From positions 1 to 39,375 of the forward strand of contig JAKAHR010000030.1 of the NCBI GenBank assembly GCA_021825365.1: 39,375 nucleotides of DNA, in the 5' to 3' direction. Each line of letters starts with the position of its first letter. Within the stretch, counting starts at the first letter, position 1. Below, in pieces: positions 23,209 through 31,601 of the stretch. A model generated the notes under the pieces. It saw only the letters and a program-made list of their open reading frames with translations, made no database searches and was not told the DNA's origin. Made by a program: the position numbers and the translations under genes. The stretch comes from Nitrospirota bacterium. Lineage in GTDB: Bacteria > Nitrospirota > Thermodesulfovibrionia > Thermodesulfovibrionales > UBA6898.

Positions 23209-23824
23209 AGGGAAGGTCATCAAATGCTGCGATTCCGTGGTCTACGACATGCCGTCGCTGAAGAGGACGGACGTCGCCCGGCCTGAAAGGAGGGAAGCAC
23301 CCCCTGTCCCTGAACGCCGGGTCGAAGAGGTGGAGCGCGAGGCGTACGAGCGCGGCTTCGCCGTCGGCGAGCGGGCGGGCATTGAGATGGGGGAGCAGAA
23401 GGCGGGGCTCCTCCTCGAGCGGCTCGAGGGGATCATCAGCGAGGTGACGGCTCTGAAGTCCGAACTCATCAGGGAACTTGAGCCCCAGGTCATCGACCTG
23501 GCGACGACGATCGCCCGGAGGATCGTCATCGAAGAGATTACCGTGAGACCCGAGGTGATCGTCAACATCGCGAAAGAGGCGATGAAGAAGATCGAGCGGA
23601 CGGGCAGGATACACATACGCCTGCATCCGCGTCTGCACGACTTGTTCATGCGGCTGAGGCCGGAACTCCTCGAGATCCACCCGGACATCGTCTTTGACGT
23701 CGACCCGGCCGCCCCCCTTACGGGGCCGGTGGTGATCGGCGAGCGGGAGATGATCATGACGGACCTCGCATCCCAGATGTCGCACATCGTCGAGGATATG
23801 GAAGGCGGGCATGTCGCACCTTGA
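23189..23824 (+). CDS. fliH: Flagellar assembly protein FliH
   Basis: Negative regulator and stator-like partner of the export ATPase FliI. The 211-aa product has a charged, Pro/Glu-rich N-terminus and the YERGFAVGERAGIEMGE segment, a GxxxG-like repeat region typical of FliH. A long helix follows, then the conserved C-terminal domain (IDLATTIARRIVIEEITVRPEVIVNIAKEAMKKI, HPRLHDLF). The GTG start overlaps fliG by 20 bp; a later TTG is possible. It overlaps fliI by 14 bp. Confidence 0.9.
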   Translation: MRNLLSKGKVIKCCDSVVYDMPSLKRTDVARPERREAPPVPERRVEEVEREAYERGFAVGERAGIEMGEQKAGLLLERLEGIISEVTALKSELIRELEPQVIDLATTIARRIVIEEITVRPEVIVNIAKEAMKKIERTGRIHIRLHPRLHDLFMRLRPELLEIHPDIVFDVDPAAPLTGPVVIGEREMIMTDLASQMSHIVEDMEGGHVAP

Positions 23825-25136
23825 CCTTTCCGGCCACCAGCGCGTGGCGGAGGGGCTCGACCCGCTGAAGGTCTACGGCAAGATAGACGAGGTGACCGGC
23901 ATCATCATCAAGGCGACCGGGCTGCGGGTGAGCATCGGCGAGGCCTGCAGGATATGCGCCGAAGAGGGTGAATGCCTCGATGCGGAGGTGGTCGGGTTCC
24001 GGGAGGGCAAGGTGCTCCTCATGGCGATCGGAGAGCTCTCCGGGGTCAAGCCGGGCAGCAGGGTCTATCCGGTCGGAAGGAAGGTCTCGGTGCGCGTGGG
24101 GCCGGGCCTGGTCGGACGCATCATCGACGATGCGGGAAACCCCATCGACGGCAAGGGGCCGATCATCGGCACGGAATACCCGCTCTTCTCCTCGTCTCCC
24201 AACCCGCTGACACGGCAGAGGATCAGCGAGCCGATCGACCTGGGCATCAGGGCGATCAACGGCCTGGTCACCTGCGGCAAGGGCCAGCGGGTCGGCATCA
24301 TGTCCGGAAGCGGTGTCGGCAAGAGCGTGCTGCTCGGCATGATCGCCCGGTATACCGAGGCGGACGCCAACGTGATCGCCCTCATCGGGGAGCGGGGCAG
24401 GGAGGTGCGCGAGTTCATCGAGCGCGACCTGGGCGAGGAGGGGCTGCGGAAGTCCGTTGTCGTCGTCTCCACCTCGGAGCATCCGCCGCTCGCAAAGGTG
24501 CGGGGCGCGTTCACCGCCACCGCGGTTGCGGAGTACTTCAGGGCCCAGGGGAAGAACGCGCTGCTCCTCATGGACTCCCTCACGCGGGTGGCGATGGCGC
24601 AGCGCGAGATCGGGCTTGCCGTCGGAGAGCCGCCCACGTCGAAGGGATACACGCCGTCTGTCTTCGCCCTCCTGCCGAAGCTCCTGGAGAGGGTCGGCAC
24701 GACGGAGGGGACGGGCAGCATCACCGGCCTCTATACGATCCTCGTGGAAGGCGATGACCTCAACGACCCGGTTGCCGACATCAGCCGGTCGATCCTCGAC
24801 GGCCATATTGTCCTTTCGCGGGAACTGGCGATGGAAAACCACTACCCGGCGATCGACATCCTGAAGTCGATCAGCAGGGTGATGCCGGACATCGTCGATC
24901 CGCGCCACAAGGAATACGCCGGGAAATTCGTCGAGACGCTGGCAGCCTACAAGAAGGTGGAGGACATGATCAACCTCGGCGCATACAAGGAAGGGACGAA
25001 CCCGAAGACGGATTATGCCGTCCGTATGATCGACAAGCTCAGGGCGTACCTCAAGCAGGGCATGAACGACCGGAGGGACCTCGGCGACAGCCTGCAGGGA
25101 CTCTACTGCATCTTCGAAGAGGAGAACCGTGAGTAG
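23811..25136 (+). CDS. fliI: Flagellum-specific ATPase FliI
   Basis: Hexameric ATPase energising the flagellar type III secretion apparatus. The 441-aa product has an F1-beta-like N-terminal domain (KVYGKIDEVTGIIIKATG), Walker A GSGVGKS (about 167-173), LIGERGREVREF, Walker B ALLLMDSLTR, and the family signature GEPPTSKGYTPSVF. DPRHKEYAGKFVETLAAYKKVEDMIN lies near the C-terminus. Length is usual. The start ATG is inside the fliH end (14-bp overlap). Confidence 0.97.
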   Translation: MSHLDLSGHQRVAEGLDPLKVYGKIDEVTGIIIKATGLRVSIGEACRICAEEGECLDAEVVGFREGKVLLMAIGELSGVKPGSRVYPVGRKVSVRVGPGLVGRIIDDAGNPIDGKGPIIGTEYPLFSSSPNPLTRQRISEPIDLGIRAINGLVTCGKGQRVGIMSGSGVGKSVLLGMIARYTEADANVIALIGERGREVREFIERDLGEEGLRKSVVVVSTSEHPPLAKVRGAFTATAVAEYFRAQGKNALLLMDSLTRVAMAQREIGLAVGEPPTSKGYTPSVFALLPKLLERVGTTEGTGSITGLYTILVEGDDLNDPVADISRSILDGHIVLSRELAMENHYPAIDILKSISRVMPDIVDPRHKEYAGKFVETLAAYKKVEDMINLGAYKEGTNPKTDYAVRMIDKLRAYLKQGMNDRRDLGDSLQGLYCIFEEENRE

Positions 25137-25572
25137 GCTCGATACGGTCTCCCGGGTCCTGCGGCTGAAGGACCACCGGAAGGAAGACCTCGAGGCCGAG
25201 GTGAAGAAGGTGCGCGCGCTTATCCGCCAGGAGCAGGAGCTGCTCGATTCGCTCGAAAAGACCTTCGCCGAGACCGTCGAACTCTACGAGAAGAAGCACC
25301 GGGGCGGGCTGGTGAAGGCCGAGGAGATGAAGCTCTTCACCGACTATTTCGCGCGTCTCTACGACCGGATGGACGTGCAGAAGAAGAAGATCCTCCGGAG
25401 GCTGGCGGAACTCAACGAGGTTCAGAAGGCCCTCCTCAATGCATACCAGGAGAAGAAGCTGGTCGAGACGCTGCAGGGCAGGATCATCGACGAAGAGAGG
25501 GTCCGGAAAGAGAAGGCGGAGCAGAAGGAGGCGGACTTCATGCACCTGTCCCGGAGGCATGGACACCGGTGA
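25129..25572 (+). CDS. fliJ: Flagellar export chaperone FliJ
   Basis: The 147-aa product is predicted to be almost entirely coiled coil, rich in Lys/Glu/Leu with heptad-like spacing (RLDTVSRVLRLKDHRKEDLEAEVKK, KKKILRRLAELNEVQKALLNAYQEKKLVETL), which is how FliJ looks. FliJ is the central stalk in the FliI hexamer and escorts chaperones. The GTG start overlaps the fliI stop by 8 bp; GAGGAGAACC is its ribosome-binding site. Confidence 0.88.
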   Translation: MSRLDTVSRVLRLKDHRKEDLEAEVKKVRALIRQEQELLDSLEKTFAETVELYEKKHRGGLVKAEEMKLFTDYFARLYDRMDVQKKKILRRLAELNEVQKALLNAYQEKKLVETLQGRIIDEERVRKEKAEQKEADFMHLSRRHGHR

Positions 25573-26051
25573 GCGGACGGCGGTATCTGACCCTGATCTG
25601 CCTGCTGCTGTGGGCCGTCTGCCTGCTGGCGCCTGGTGTCGCGCTGCCGCAGGAAGACCTGATGAAGCTCGTCGAAAAGAAGAAGCAGGAGCTCGCGGAA
25701 AAGGAAGAGTCTCTCAAAAAGGAGGAGGAGCGGCTCCGGGCGATCCGGAAGGACGTTGAGGAACGGATAGAGAAATACACGAAGATCCTCGGCCGGATAG
25801 AGGAGTCTCTCAAGACCCTCGAGACGTCGCGCAACGAGAGGCTCGATCACCTCGTGAAGGTCTACGAGGCGATGCCCCCCGAGGACGCTGCCGCGAGACT
25901 CTCGGCCATGGACGAGCCGACCGCCACGAGGATACTCTTCAGGATGAAGTCGAAGAAGGCAGGGGCGGTGATGGCGGTCATGGAGCCGCAGAAGGCGGCA
26001 ACGATCACCGAAAGCATCACGAGGACCGCGAAAAAATTTCCTACCAGGTGA
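25569..26051 (+). CDS. MotE/MgtE-N-type flagellar periplasmic protein
   Basis: The 160-aa product has a signal peptide or N-terminal anchor (YLTLICLLLWAVCLLAPGVALP) and a coiled coil (about 32-90, EKKKQELAEKEESLKKEEERL). It ends with a small MgtE_N-type helical domain (VKVYEAMPPEDAAARLSAMDEPTATRILFRMKSKKAGAVMAVMEPQKAATI). Proteins of this layout are called MotE in epsilonproteobacteria and occur between fliJ and fliK in many genomes, where they are thought to support motor or export assembly. It overlaps fliJ by four bases. Confidence 0.8.
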   Translation: MSGRRYLTLICLLLWAVCLLAPGVALPQEDLMKLVEKKKQELAEKEESLKKEEERLRAIRKDVEERIEKYTKILGRIEESLKTLETSRNERLDHLVKVYEAMPPEDAAARLSAMDEPTATRILFRMKSKKAGAVMAVMEPQKAATITESITRTAKKFPTR

Positions 26052-26147
26052 AATCTTTTCTTGAGCCTGCCTGCCTGCCCCGGGCGGGGAAACCGGCCTT
26101 ATCCGGCAAATTCAGCCAGTTACGCATCAACGGGGACCTTTTCCGGC

Positions 26148-26163
26148 TGGCACGCATATTGAA
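26148..26163 (+). promoter_or_regulatory. Sigma-54-like element directly upstream of fliK
   Basis: TGGCACG, four bases, TTGAA, with GG at 26149-26150 and GA at 26161-26162 (N10 spacing). A start 12 bases after the -12 pair would be 26174, one base before the fliK ATG. It sits in the only sizeable gap (123 bp) inside the flagellar operon. Confidence 0.45.
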
Positions 26164-26174
26164 CTTATGGCAGC

Positions 26175-27569
26175 ATGGAAAGCGTGCTGCCGATACTGCA
26201 GGTCAGTCCGGATGCCCCCTCTGCCTGTCCGCCGGCAGGCGGGCAGCAGGGTTCGGGCGACGGCTTCAGCAACATACTCGGCGGCATGCTGTATCCGGCC
26301 GTCTCCCCCGCATTGTCCGGCGGGCCTTCCGCGGTTGATGAGGCGGGACTGAAACAGGACGGTCCTGGCGATGAGGATGAAAGTCCCGCAGGGGACGTTA
26401 TCGCCCAATCCCTTCTCTTCTGTTTTACTGCAGCTGAAATCATCGGTCAGGGACCCGCATCGGGTCCTTCCTCTTTTGTCGCAGCCGGAGAGCTACCGGA
26501 GAATGCCTCAGCCGAAGCGGTGATGCCTGGTGCTGCACATCATGTTCTACCTGCGGTAACGGCTGAGGTCATCTCTCCGGCAACGTCCGCAAACTCCGGT
26601 GAGGTCACGAAGACGCCGGGTCCTTTGTCAGGGGAGAGCGCTCCCGCAGAGGGCGCGCCGGCGGTGGATACGGCGGCAACAGCGGCTGAGATCATCGCTC
26701 CTGCCGGAACGGGAAAGGGTACCGGAGGCAAGATAGGCCAGTCCCATGAGGTCGCGGCAGGGACGACACAGCCGTCAGGCCCTCAGGAGGGACCGAACGT
26801 CCAGTCCGGTTCTGCGCAGGCGGCCGGAGCGGCGAATATGCCGCCTGTCGGCGGGGACCTCCCCGGGGCGGGAAAAGGAACCGCCTCTGATGCCTTACAC
26901 GCCAAACAGCAGAACGGGACGGCAGTGGTACCCGGTCAGGAAAAGCCTGTCAGCGTTGAGCCGCCCCGGCCCCCGTTCGCCGACGGGATGACTGTACAAA
27001 AAGACGCTTCGGGGAATCATGGCGGCATCGCCGTTGCCGGTGCGGCAGCAGGAGAGGGACAGCAGTCTGCAGGCGAAAAAGATTCCGGCCAGACGGCTTC
27101 CGGGCACCCGGCCGCTCCGAAGGTGGTAGCCGGAGTGCAGCAGGCAGAGGGCCAGGCCAAGCCATCGGCGCAGGCTGCCGGCCCGGCACCGGAGGCCGGC
27201 CGCGTCCCGGACCCTGCGTTTGTCGTCACGAAGCACAGCGGAACATCCATCGAGGTGAACGTGGAGCCCGAGGGGATCGGCAAGCTTAACATAGGGCTCA
27301 AGCTCGACGGCGGCGTGGTAAACGCGACGATCCACACCGCTGACACCGCGGCCAAAGACATGATCGAGAAGAACCTCCAGGGGATCCTCTCGACCCTGGC
27401 CCACGATGGCATCGCGGTCGGAGGCTTCTCGGTCTCCCTCAGGCAGCGGCAGGACGGCGGTGAGGCCGGGACCGGGGGGGAAGGCACCTCCGGAGAGAAT
27501 GGAACAACGCAGACGCATATGGCCGCGGCAGTGCAGGCCGGTGACGGCGCTATCAGCATCTTCGTATAG
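26175..27569 (+). CDS. fliK: Flagellar hook-length control protein FliK
   Basis: FliK is secreted and measures hook length before the export switch. The 464-aa product has a long Ala/Gly/Pro/Glu-rich, low-complexity N-terminal ruler region (about 1-350). The conserved C-terminal Flg_hook domain follows (EVNVEPEGIGKLNIGLKLDGGVVNATIHTADTAAKDMIEKNLQGILSTLAHDGI), and a Gly-rich tail ends the protein. The ATG has no clear Shine-Dalgarno and lies one base after a predicted sigma-54 start site, so the message may be leaderless or the start may be further in. Confidence 0.9.
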   Translation: MESVLPILQVSPDAPSACPPAGGQQGSGDGFSNILGGMLYPAVSPALSGGPSAVDEAGLKQDGPGDEDESPAGDVIAQSLLFCFTAAEIIGQGPASGPSSFVAAGELPENASAEAVMPGAAHHVLPAVTAEVISPATSANSGEVTKTPGPLSGESAPAEGAPAVDTAATAAEIIAPAGTGKGTGGKIGQSHEVAAGTTQPSGPQEGPNVQSGSAQAAGAANMPPVGGDLPGAGKGTASDALHAKQQNGTAVVPGQEKPVSVEPPRPPFADGMTVQKDASGNHGGIAVAGAAAGEGQQSAGEKDSGQTASGHPAAPKVVAGVQQAEGQAKPSAQAAGPAPEAGRVPDPAFVVTKHSGTSIEVNVEPEGIGKLNIGLKLDGGVVNATIHTADTAAKDMIEKNLQGILSTLAHDGIAVGGFSVSLRQRQDGGEAGTGGEGTSGENGTTQTHMAAAVQAGDGAISIFV

Positions 27570-27592
27570 ATTTGTCTGGAAAGGAGGAAGGT

Positions 27593-27955
27593 ATGGAGAC
27601 AACGGCAGCGAGCAAGGTGATGGGAAAGGACGAGTTTCTGAGGCTCTTCACCACCCAGCTGAAATATCAGGACCCGCTGAAGCCGATGGACGGGACGGAG
27701 TTCACCACCCAGCTGGCCCAGTTCAGCTCTCTGGAACAGCTCATGAACATGAACCAGAGCCTGTTGAACCTGACGGCCTATCAGCAGTCGCTCAACAGCA
27801 ACATGGCGGTGAGTTTCATCGGCAAGACCGTCAAGACCGCGGGCGGAGATACCGGCAAGGTGATGGGGGTCACCTTCCAGAACGGCCTGACGTATCTCAT
27901 GCTCGACAGCGGCAAGAACGTCACCCTGGGAGAGCTTCAGGAAATATCATCATAG
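27593..27955 (+). CDS. flgD: Flagellar hook capping protein FlgD (short form)
   Basis: FlgD caps the growing hook. The N-terminal part is diagnostic (KDEFLRLFTTQLKYQDPLKPMDGTEFTTQLAQFSSLEQLMNMN), followed by a short beta segment (SFIGKTVKTAGGDTGKVMGVTFQNGLTYLMLDSGKNVTLGEL). At 120 aa it is about half the common FlgD length and lacks the C-terminal Ig/Fn3-like insert; short FlgDs are known and the frame ends cleanly. The ATG at 27593 follows AAGGAGGAAGGT. Confidence 0.93.
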   Translation: METTAASKVMGKDEFLRLFTTQLKYQDPLKPMDGTEFTTQLAQFSSLEQLMNMNQSLLNLTAYQQSLNSNMAVSFIGKTVKTAGGDTGKVMGVTFQNGLTYLMLDSGKNVTLGELQEISS

Positions 27956-27976
27956 TACGCTGAGGAGGCAAGAGAC

Positions 27977-29275
27977 ATGTTGACATCACTATTTACAGGC
28001 GTTAGCGGCATGAACGCAAACGGCACCGCACTTTCGGTGATCGGCGACAACATAGCAAATATGAACACCGTGGGGTTCAAGGCGAGCAGGGTGAGTTTCG
28101 GGGACGTGCTGAGCCAGACCCTCGCGGGATCAGCAGGCAACGCCCAGGTGGGCCGCGGCGTGATCGTCAGTTCCGTACTGCCGCTCTTCACGCAGGGGGC
28201 CCTCCAGTCGACAGAGAGCGCCCTGGACCTGGCGATCGAAGGCGAGGGGTTTTTCGTCGTCAGCGACGCCAGCGGGGCGAACTATTATACCCGGGCGGGC
28301 CAGTTCAGCCTCGACAAGAACGGCAACATCGTCACCCCCGACGGCCTCGTGCTGCAGGGGTATCAGGTCGATGCATTCAACAACATAACCGGCACCGTCG
28401 GCGCCCTGAAGATCGCCGCCACCCAGAGCGCCGCCAATGCGACCACCACGGCGAACATCGCCGTCAACCTCGACGCCTCGGAGGCTGTCAAGACCTGGGC
28501 CTTTACCGCGGGCACGACGACCCCGCCCGCGTCCACGGACTACAACAAGTCGATGACCATGACGGCGTATGATGCGCTGGGAGGCGCCCACGATGTCACC
28601 CTGTATTTCGTCAAGACGGCGGACAACGCGTGGACGACGCACTATATCTACAAGGACTCGGCAGGGATGTACCAGGAGGCGGGTACGCAGGACCTTACCT
28701 TCAACGACGGGGCGACCCCGCCTGCGGTGGGAGGCTCCCTGGCGACCGACAACGCAGCGGCCCTGACTTTCGCCTGGGGCGGCGGCGTTGCCGACGGCTC
28801 GATAACCTTTGACTTCGGGACCGGCACCGCGGACACCCCTCCGGGCGACGGCCTCGACGGCTCCACCCAGTTCGCCTCGGTCTTTGCCGTGCTCAATGAG
28901 ACCCAGAACGGATATTCCGCCGGTGCGCTGAAGAACATCATGGTCTCTGAGGACGGGCTCATCACCGGCATCTTCACCAACGGCCAGACGAGGAATGTCG
29001 GCCAGGTGGTGCTCGCGAAGTTCAACGCGCCTACCGGCCTGACCAAGATGGGCAGGAACCTCTACGCGGAGTCGTTTGACTCCGGCCAGCCGGTCGTCGG
29101 CGCGGCCAATACCTCCGGTCTCGGACGGGTGCTTTCGAATACGCTGGAGCAGTCGAACGTCGACCTCGCGATGGAGTTCGTGAAGATGATCTCCTACCAG
29201 CGGGGGTTCCAGGCGAACTCGAAGATCATCACCGTTACGGACGAACTCATGCAGGTGACGGTCAATCTGAAGTAG
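27977..29275 (+). CDS. flgE: Flagellar hook protein FlgE
   Basis: Major hook subunit, exported and polymerised under the FlgD cap. The 432-aa product has the N-terminal axial signature (FTGVSGMNANGTALSVIGDNIANMNTVGFKASRVSFGDVL), FFVV...YYTRAGQFSLDKNGNIVTPDGLVLQGYQ, a variable Thr/Ala/Gly-rich central domain, and the C-terminal signature (LEQSNVDLAMEFVKMISYQRGFQANSKIITVTDELMQ). GAGGAGGCAAGAGAC precedes the ATG. It is the last gene of the operon, ahead of a strong terminator. Confidence 0.97.
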   Translation: MLTSLFTGVSGMNANGTALSVIGDNIANMNTVGFKASRVSFGDVLSQTLAGSAGNAQVGRGVIVSSVLPLFTQGALQSTESALDLAIEGEGFFVVSDASGANYYTRAGQFSLDKNGNIVTPDGLVLQGYQVDAFNNITGTVGALKIAATQSAANATTTANIAVNLDASEAVKTWAFTAGTTTPPASTDYNKSMTMTAYDALGGAHDVTLYFVKTADNAWTTHYIYKDSAGMYQEAGTQDLTFNDGATPPAVGGSLATDNAAALTFAWGGGVADGSITFDFGTGTADTPPGDGLDGSTQFASVFAVLNETQNGYSAGALKNIMVSEDGLITGIFTNGQTRNVGQVVLAKFNAPTGLTKMGRNLYAESFDSGQPVVGAANTSGLGRVLSNTLEQSNVDLAMEFVKMISYQRGFQANSKIITVTDELMQVTVNLK

Positions 29276-29295
29276 CATCGGGGTCTTGAGATAAA

Positions 29296-29328
29296 GGGGG
29301 GGACGGAGAGCGTCCCCCCTCTTTTTTT
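29296..29328 (+). terminator. Intrinsic terminator of the flagellar operon
   Basis: GGGGGGGACG pairs with CGTCCCCCCT around a GAGAG loop, followed by C and seven T residues, 20 bases after the flgE stop. On the opposite strand A/T runs also flank it, so it may act in both directions. Confidence 0.93.
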
Positions 29329-29407
29329 CTGCCGCTCACAAAACGGAGGCGACGGATGTCCTATCGCGCGCCGTGCCGTGCCGGCTTGTGGCCGGAGGCA
29401 GGCAGTG

Positions 29408-29794
29408 TCATGCCCTCATGAAATCAGCGATCTCCCGGGACGCCTCGCTGCCCTTCTCCTCCTGGATGAAATGACCCGCATCAGCATACCGTATTACCCT
29501 GCGATTCGAGAAGAGGTCTGCCCATCTGTTGAGTTCCTGCTCCCTGAAGGCGATATCCTTCATGCCCCACAAGATGAGTGCGGGTTTGTCCCTGATCCTG
29601 TCCCTTTGCGCCCAGAGGCCGGCCAGCCAGTCACTCGAGCCGATGATCCTTTTGGGGAATGTCCAGCACCCCTTCCGTTCCTCAGGCCTTTCGAGCGCCT
29701 TGAAATAGTGCCGATGAACAGGGGCCGAAAGCCTCGACGGATCGCTCATCGCCTTTTTCATCACGACCCTCACGAAGAAATTACATCGTCTCAT
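29408..29794 (-). pseudogene. Haloalkane dehalogenase-like alpha/beta hydrolase, C-terminal part only
   Basis: The 128-residue frame matches the C-terminal third of alpha/beta hydrolases of the haloalkane-dehalogenase type: a cap-derived helix (SAPVHRHYFKALERPEERKGCWTFPKRI), the strand and acid segment KPALILWGMKDIAFREQELNRW, and the catalytic His in DAGHFIQEE. The nucleophile elbow and the N-terminal two thirds are missing. An ATG exists at 29794, six bases after the stop of the phospholipase-like gene, but a protein this short cannot be an active hydrolase. Treated as a remnant. Confidence 0.65.
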
Positions 29795-29799
29795 GTCAT

Positions 29800-31461
29800 T
29801 TATCGTATATACGTACGCAAGAGCGTAAACGGCCCATCGACGACATCAGGGACGTTCCTCAGTTTTTGGCCCTTCCAGGGCGATTCGCTCCAGACAAAGG
29901 GCCTTCCGTTTACGACAGGCGTTCCGAACTTCATCCAGAAGGCCCTGTTCGGCGAGCCGGGATCATACACACCTTGCAGGTTTTGAGCATAGGCAGTCAT
30001 CGAGGCGGAGACCGCCTTGGCGTCGATGGACCCGTCGGGCACGGTCTTGGGCGAGGGCGTTTCGCCATATCCGAGGTCCCACCTGCCATAGATCGAAAGG
30101 GGATTATAGGGGTCTGTATAGGTAATCAGCGCCTTTGCTGATTCGATATCAGTAACGCCCCCGATCTTTTCGAGGAACTGGCGCTTCCGGGCCGGACGGT
30201 TGTCAGCCGCCTTCAGGTCTTCGACGATCTGCCGGGAGACGGGATAGTTGATGCCGAGGATATAATCCGCCTGGAGAAGCTGCTTATCGTATTCTCTCGA
30301 AAGCCCTTCAGGCTTCGTGATGACCGAGTACCCGCCGCTGCCGTCCGGCTTGAAATAGACGAAACTCCTATACGACATCTCGACGAGCCCGATCTCCCTT
30401 GTCTTGTTGTCCACGACCATGTATCCGTTCATGTAGGTCCCTGACGGCTCAAGCGAAAGATAGAAGAAGAACTCATCCAGCGACGAGGAAAACTGCTCCG
30501 CCATCGCGGCCCGCCAGAACATCCACACTGCCTTTTTCTTCGGTTCGGTATACAGGGCGCGGTGGGTCGTCTCGTTGAACATGATCCCCTTGTTGTTATA
30601 TCCGAAGTCCGTGCTCGATGCCAGGATGCCCGGGGTAAGGGCGTTGACGGTGAAATAGTCGCCGTTGACGTAGAGGCTCATCGCCATCGTCTGGCTCAGA
30701 TAGCCGAACCAGGAATTATGGGTGATGATGATGTCGGTGGGGGTCTTCTTCACGAAGGCGGAGCACTTGTCAGGGTTGTCCTCCGGAGGGTCGTCCAGGA
30801 GGGAGTCCATGACATCCATCAGATCCGCAAATGCATTGAGAAAGTACACATCCATGAAGGAAAGAGCCGGGGCCTCATAGGAGAGCCTCAGCTCCTCAGG
30901 AGAGAAGACAGGAACCCACGTCGCGTCAAAAGGGAGCGCCTCGGGCGAGTTCCGGGTCGCGCCGTGGTACGCACCTACCATCCGGTACAGCAGGCGGCGC
31001 ATGTTGCGGCCGACCTTCTCATCCGGCGTGTTCCGGATATAGTCGATCGTGTACTGATAATTATCGAGCAGGACCTGCTGCGCCTGCGCCAGCTCGTCCT
31101 GCGAGGGAGAGCCCTTTTGGGGGAAGGTATGGGACGGATCCGTCAGATAGGCGGTGTCCCACAGGTTATCACGTGCTGAGACCATCTCCGAACGGTGCAG
31201 GCGGCCCTGGATGAAACCGGCCTCATATTCCGCCTTGAAGACGTTGGCATCGTTCGAAACAATGTTCAGGTTCGCGATGTTGTTGACCGTCTCGACGCAT
31301 CCCTTCGTGTCGGAATCGATCTTGAAGCAGGATGACGTTGCCGGGTCGCTGCCGCTGCAGCCTCCGAGGCTGATAACGAGCAAAGCAGCCCACGACAAAA
31401 GAGACCATCCCATCCGGAATTTCCTGCCTTGCTGATCCGCCATTCCTGCCCTGATCTTCAT
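29800..31461 (-). CDS. Phospholipase B-like (PLBD) family lipoprotein
   Basis: The 553-aa product starts with a lipoprotein signal: hydrophobic WAALLVISLGGC, with the lipobox Cys at about 35. The mature part resembles the phospholipase B-like family of N-terminal-nucleophile amidohydrolases. An N-terminal FIQGRL-type region is followed by the nucleophile segment KCSAFVKKTP (Cys at about 233), HNSW (248-251), and SSTDFGYNNKGIMFNETTH. Known relatives are mostly eukaryotic lysosomal proteins that self-cleave before the Cys; bacterial members are fewer. The substrate could be a lipid or amide. GAGGAGG six bases upstream supports the start at 31461. The neighbour downstream is a hydrolase remnant. 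Confidence 0.75.
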   Translation of the reverse strand: MKIRAGMADQQGRKFRMGWSLLSWAALLVISLGGCSGSDPATSSCFKIDSDTKGCVETVNNIANLNIVSNDANVFKAEYEAGFIQGRLHRSEMVSARDNLWDTAYLTDPSHTFPQKGSPSQDELAQAQQVLLDNYQYTIDYIRNTPDEKVGRNMRRLLYRMVGAYHGATRNSPEALPFDATWVPVFSPEELRLSYEAPALSFMDVYFLNAFADLMDVMDSLLDDPPEDNPDKCSAFVKKTPTDIIITHNSWFGYLSQTMAMSLYVNGDYFTVNALTPGILASSTDFGYNNKGIMFNETTHRALYTEPKKKAVWMFWRAAMAEQFSSSLDEFFFYLSLEPSGTYMNGYMVVDNKTREIGLVEMSYRSFVYFKPDGSGGYSVITKPEGLSREYDKQLLQADYILGINYPVSRQIVEDLKAADNRPARKRQFLEKIGGVTDIESAKALITYTDPYNPLSIYGRWDLGYGETPSPKTVPDGSIDAKAVSASMTAYAQNLQGVYDPGSPNRAFWMKFGTPVVNGRPFVWSESPWKGQKLRNVPDVVDGPFTLLRTYIR

Positions 31462-31539
31462 CCTGCCCTCCTCACCTTTTCCCTGTTTTTATTATTTGCC
31501 CATTGGGCCCAGCCATGAAAAAATAGAGAGAAACGGATT

Positions 31540-31591
31540 CCAAAAACCGGCCGCGCAACAAGGCATTACGCCAAATATCAGCCGGTTTTGG
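31540..31591 (-). terminator. Large inverted repeat with T-run, candidate terminator of the chaperonin-like gene
   Basis: Read on the minus strand, CCAAAACCGGC is followed 29 bases later by GCCGGTTTTTGG. The arms match over 11 bases with one bulge, and the second arm contains a T-run. It lies about 10 bases after the stop of the apical-domain gene. The long loop makes it less certain. Confidence 0.4.
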
Positions 31592-31601
31592 CCGCAGAGA
31601 C

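Noticed and set aside
21259..23223. Open frame of 654 codons antisense to fliF and fliG
   Set aside because: Mirror frame of two well-conserved flagellar genes; Leu/His/Asp-rich with no domain and no ribosome-binding site.
26048..26338. Plus-strand ORF between motE and fliK
   Set aside because: Most of it overlaps the true fliK frame, the composition is Arg/Gly-rich, and no Shine-Dalgarno precedes it.
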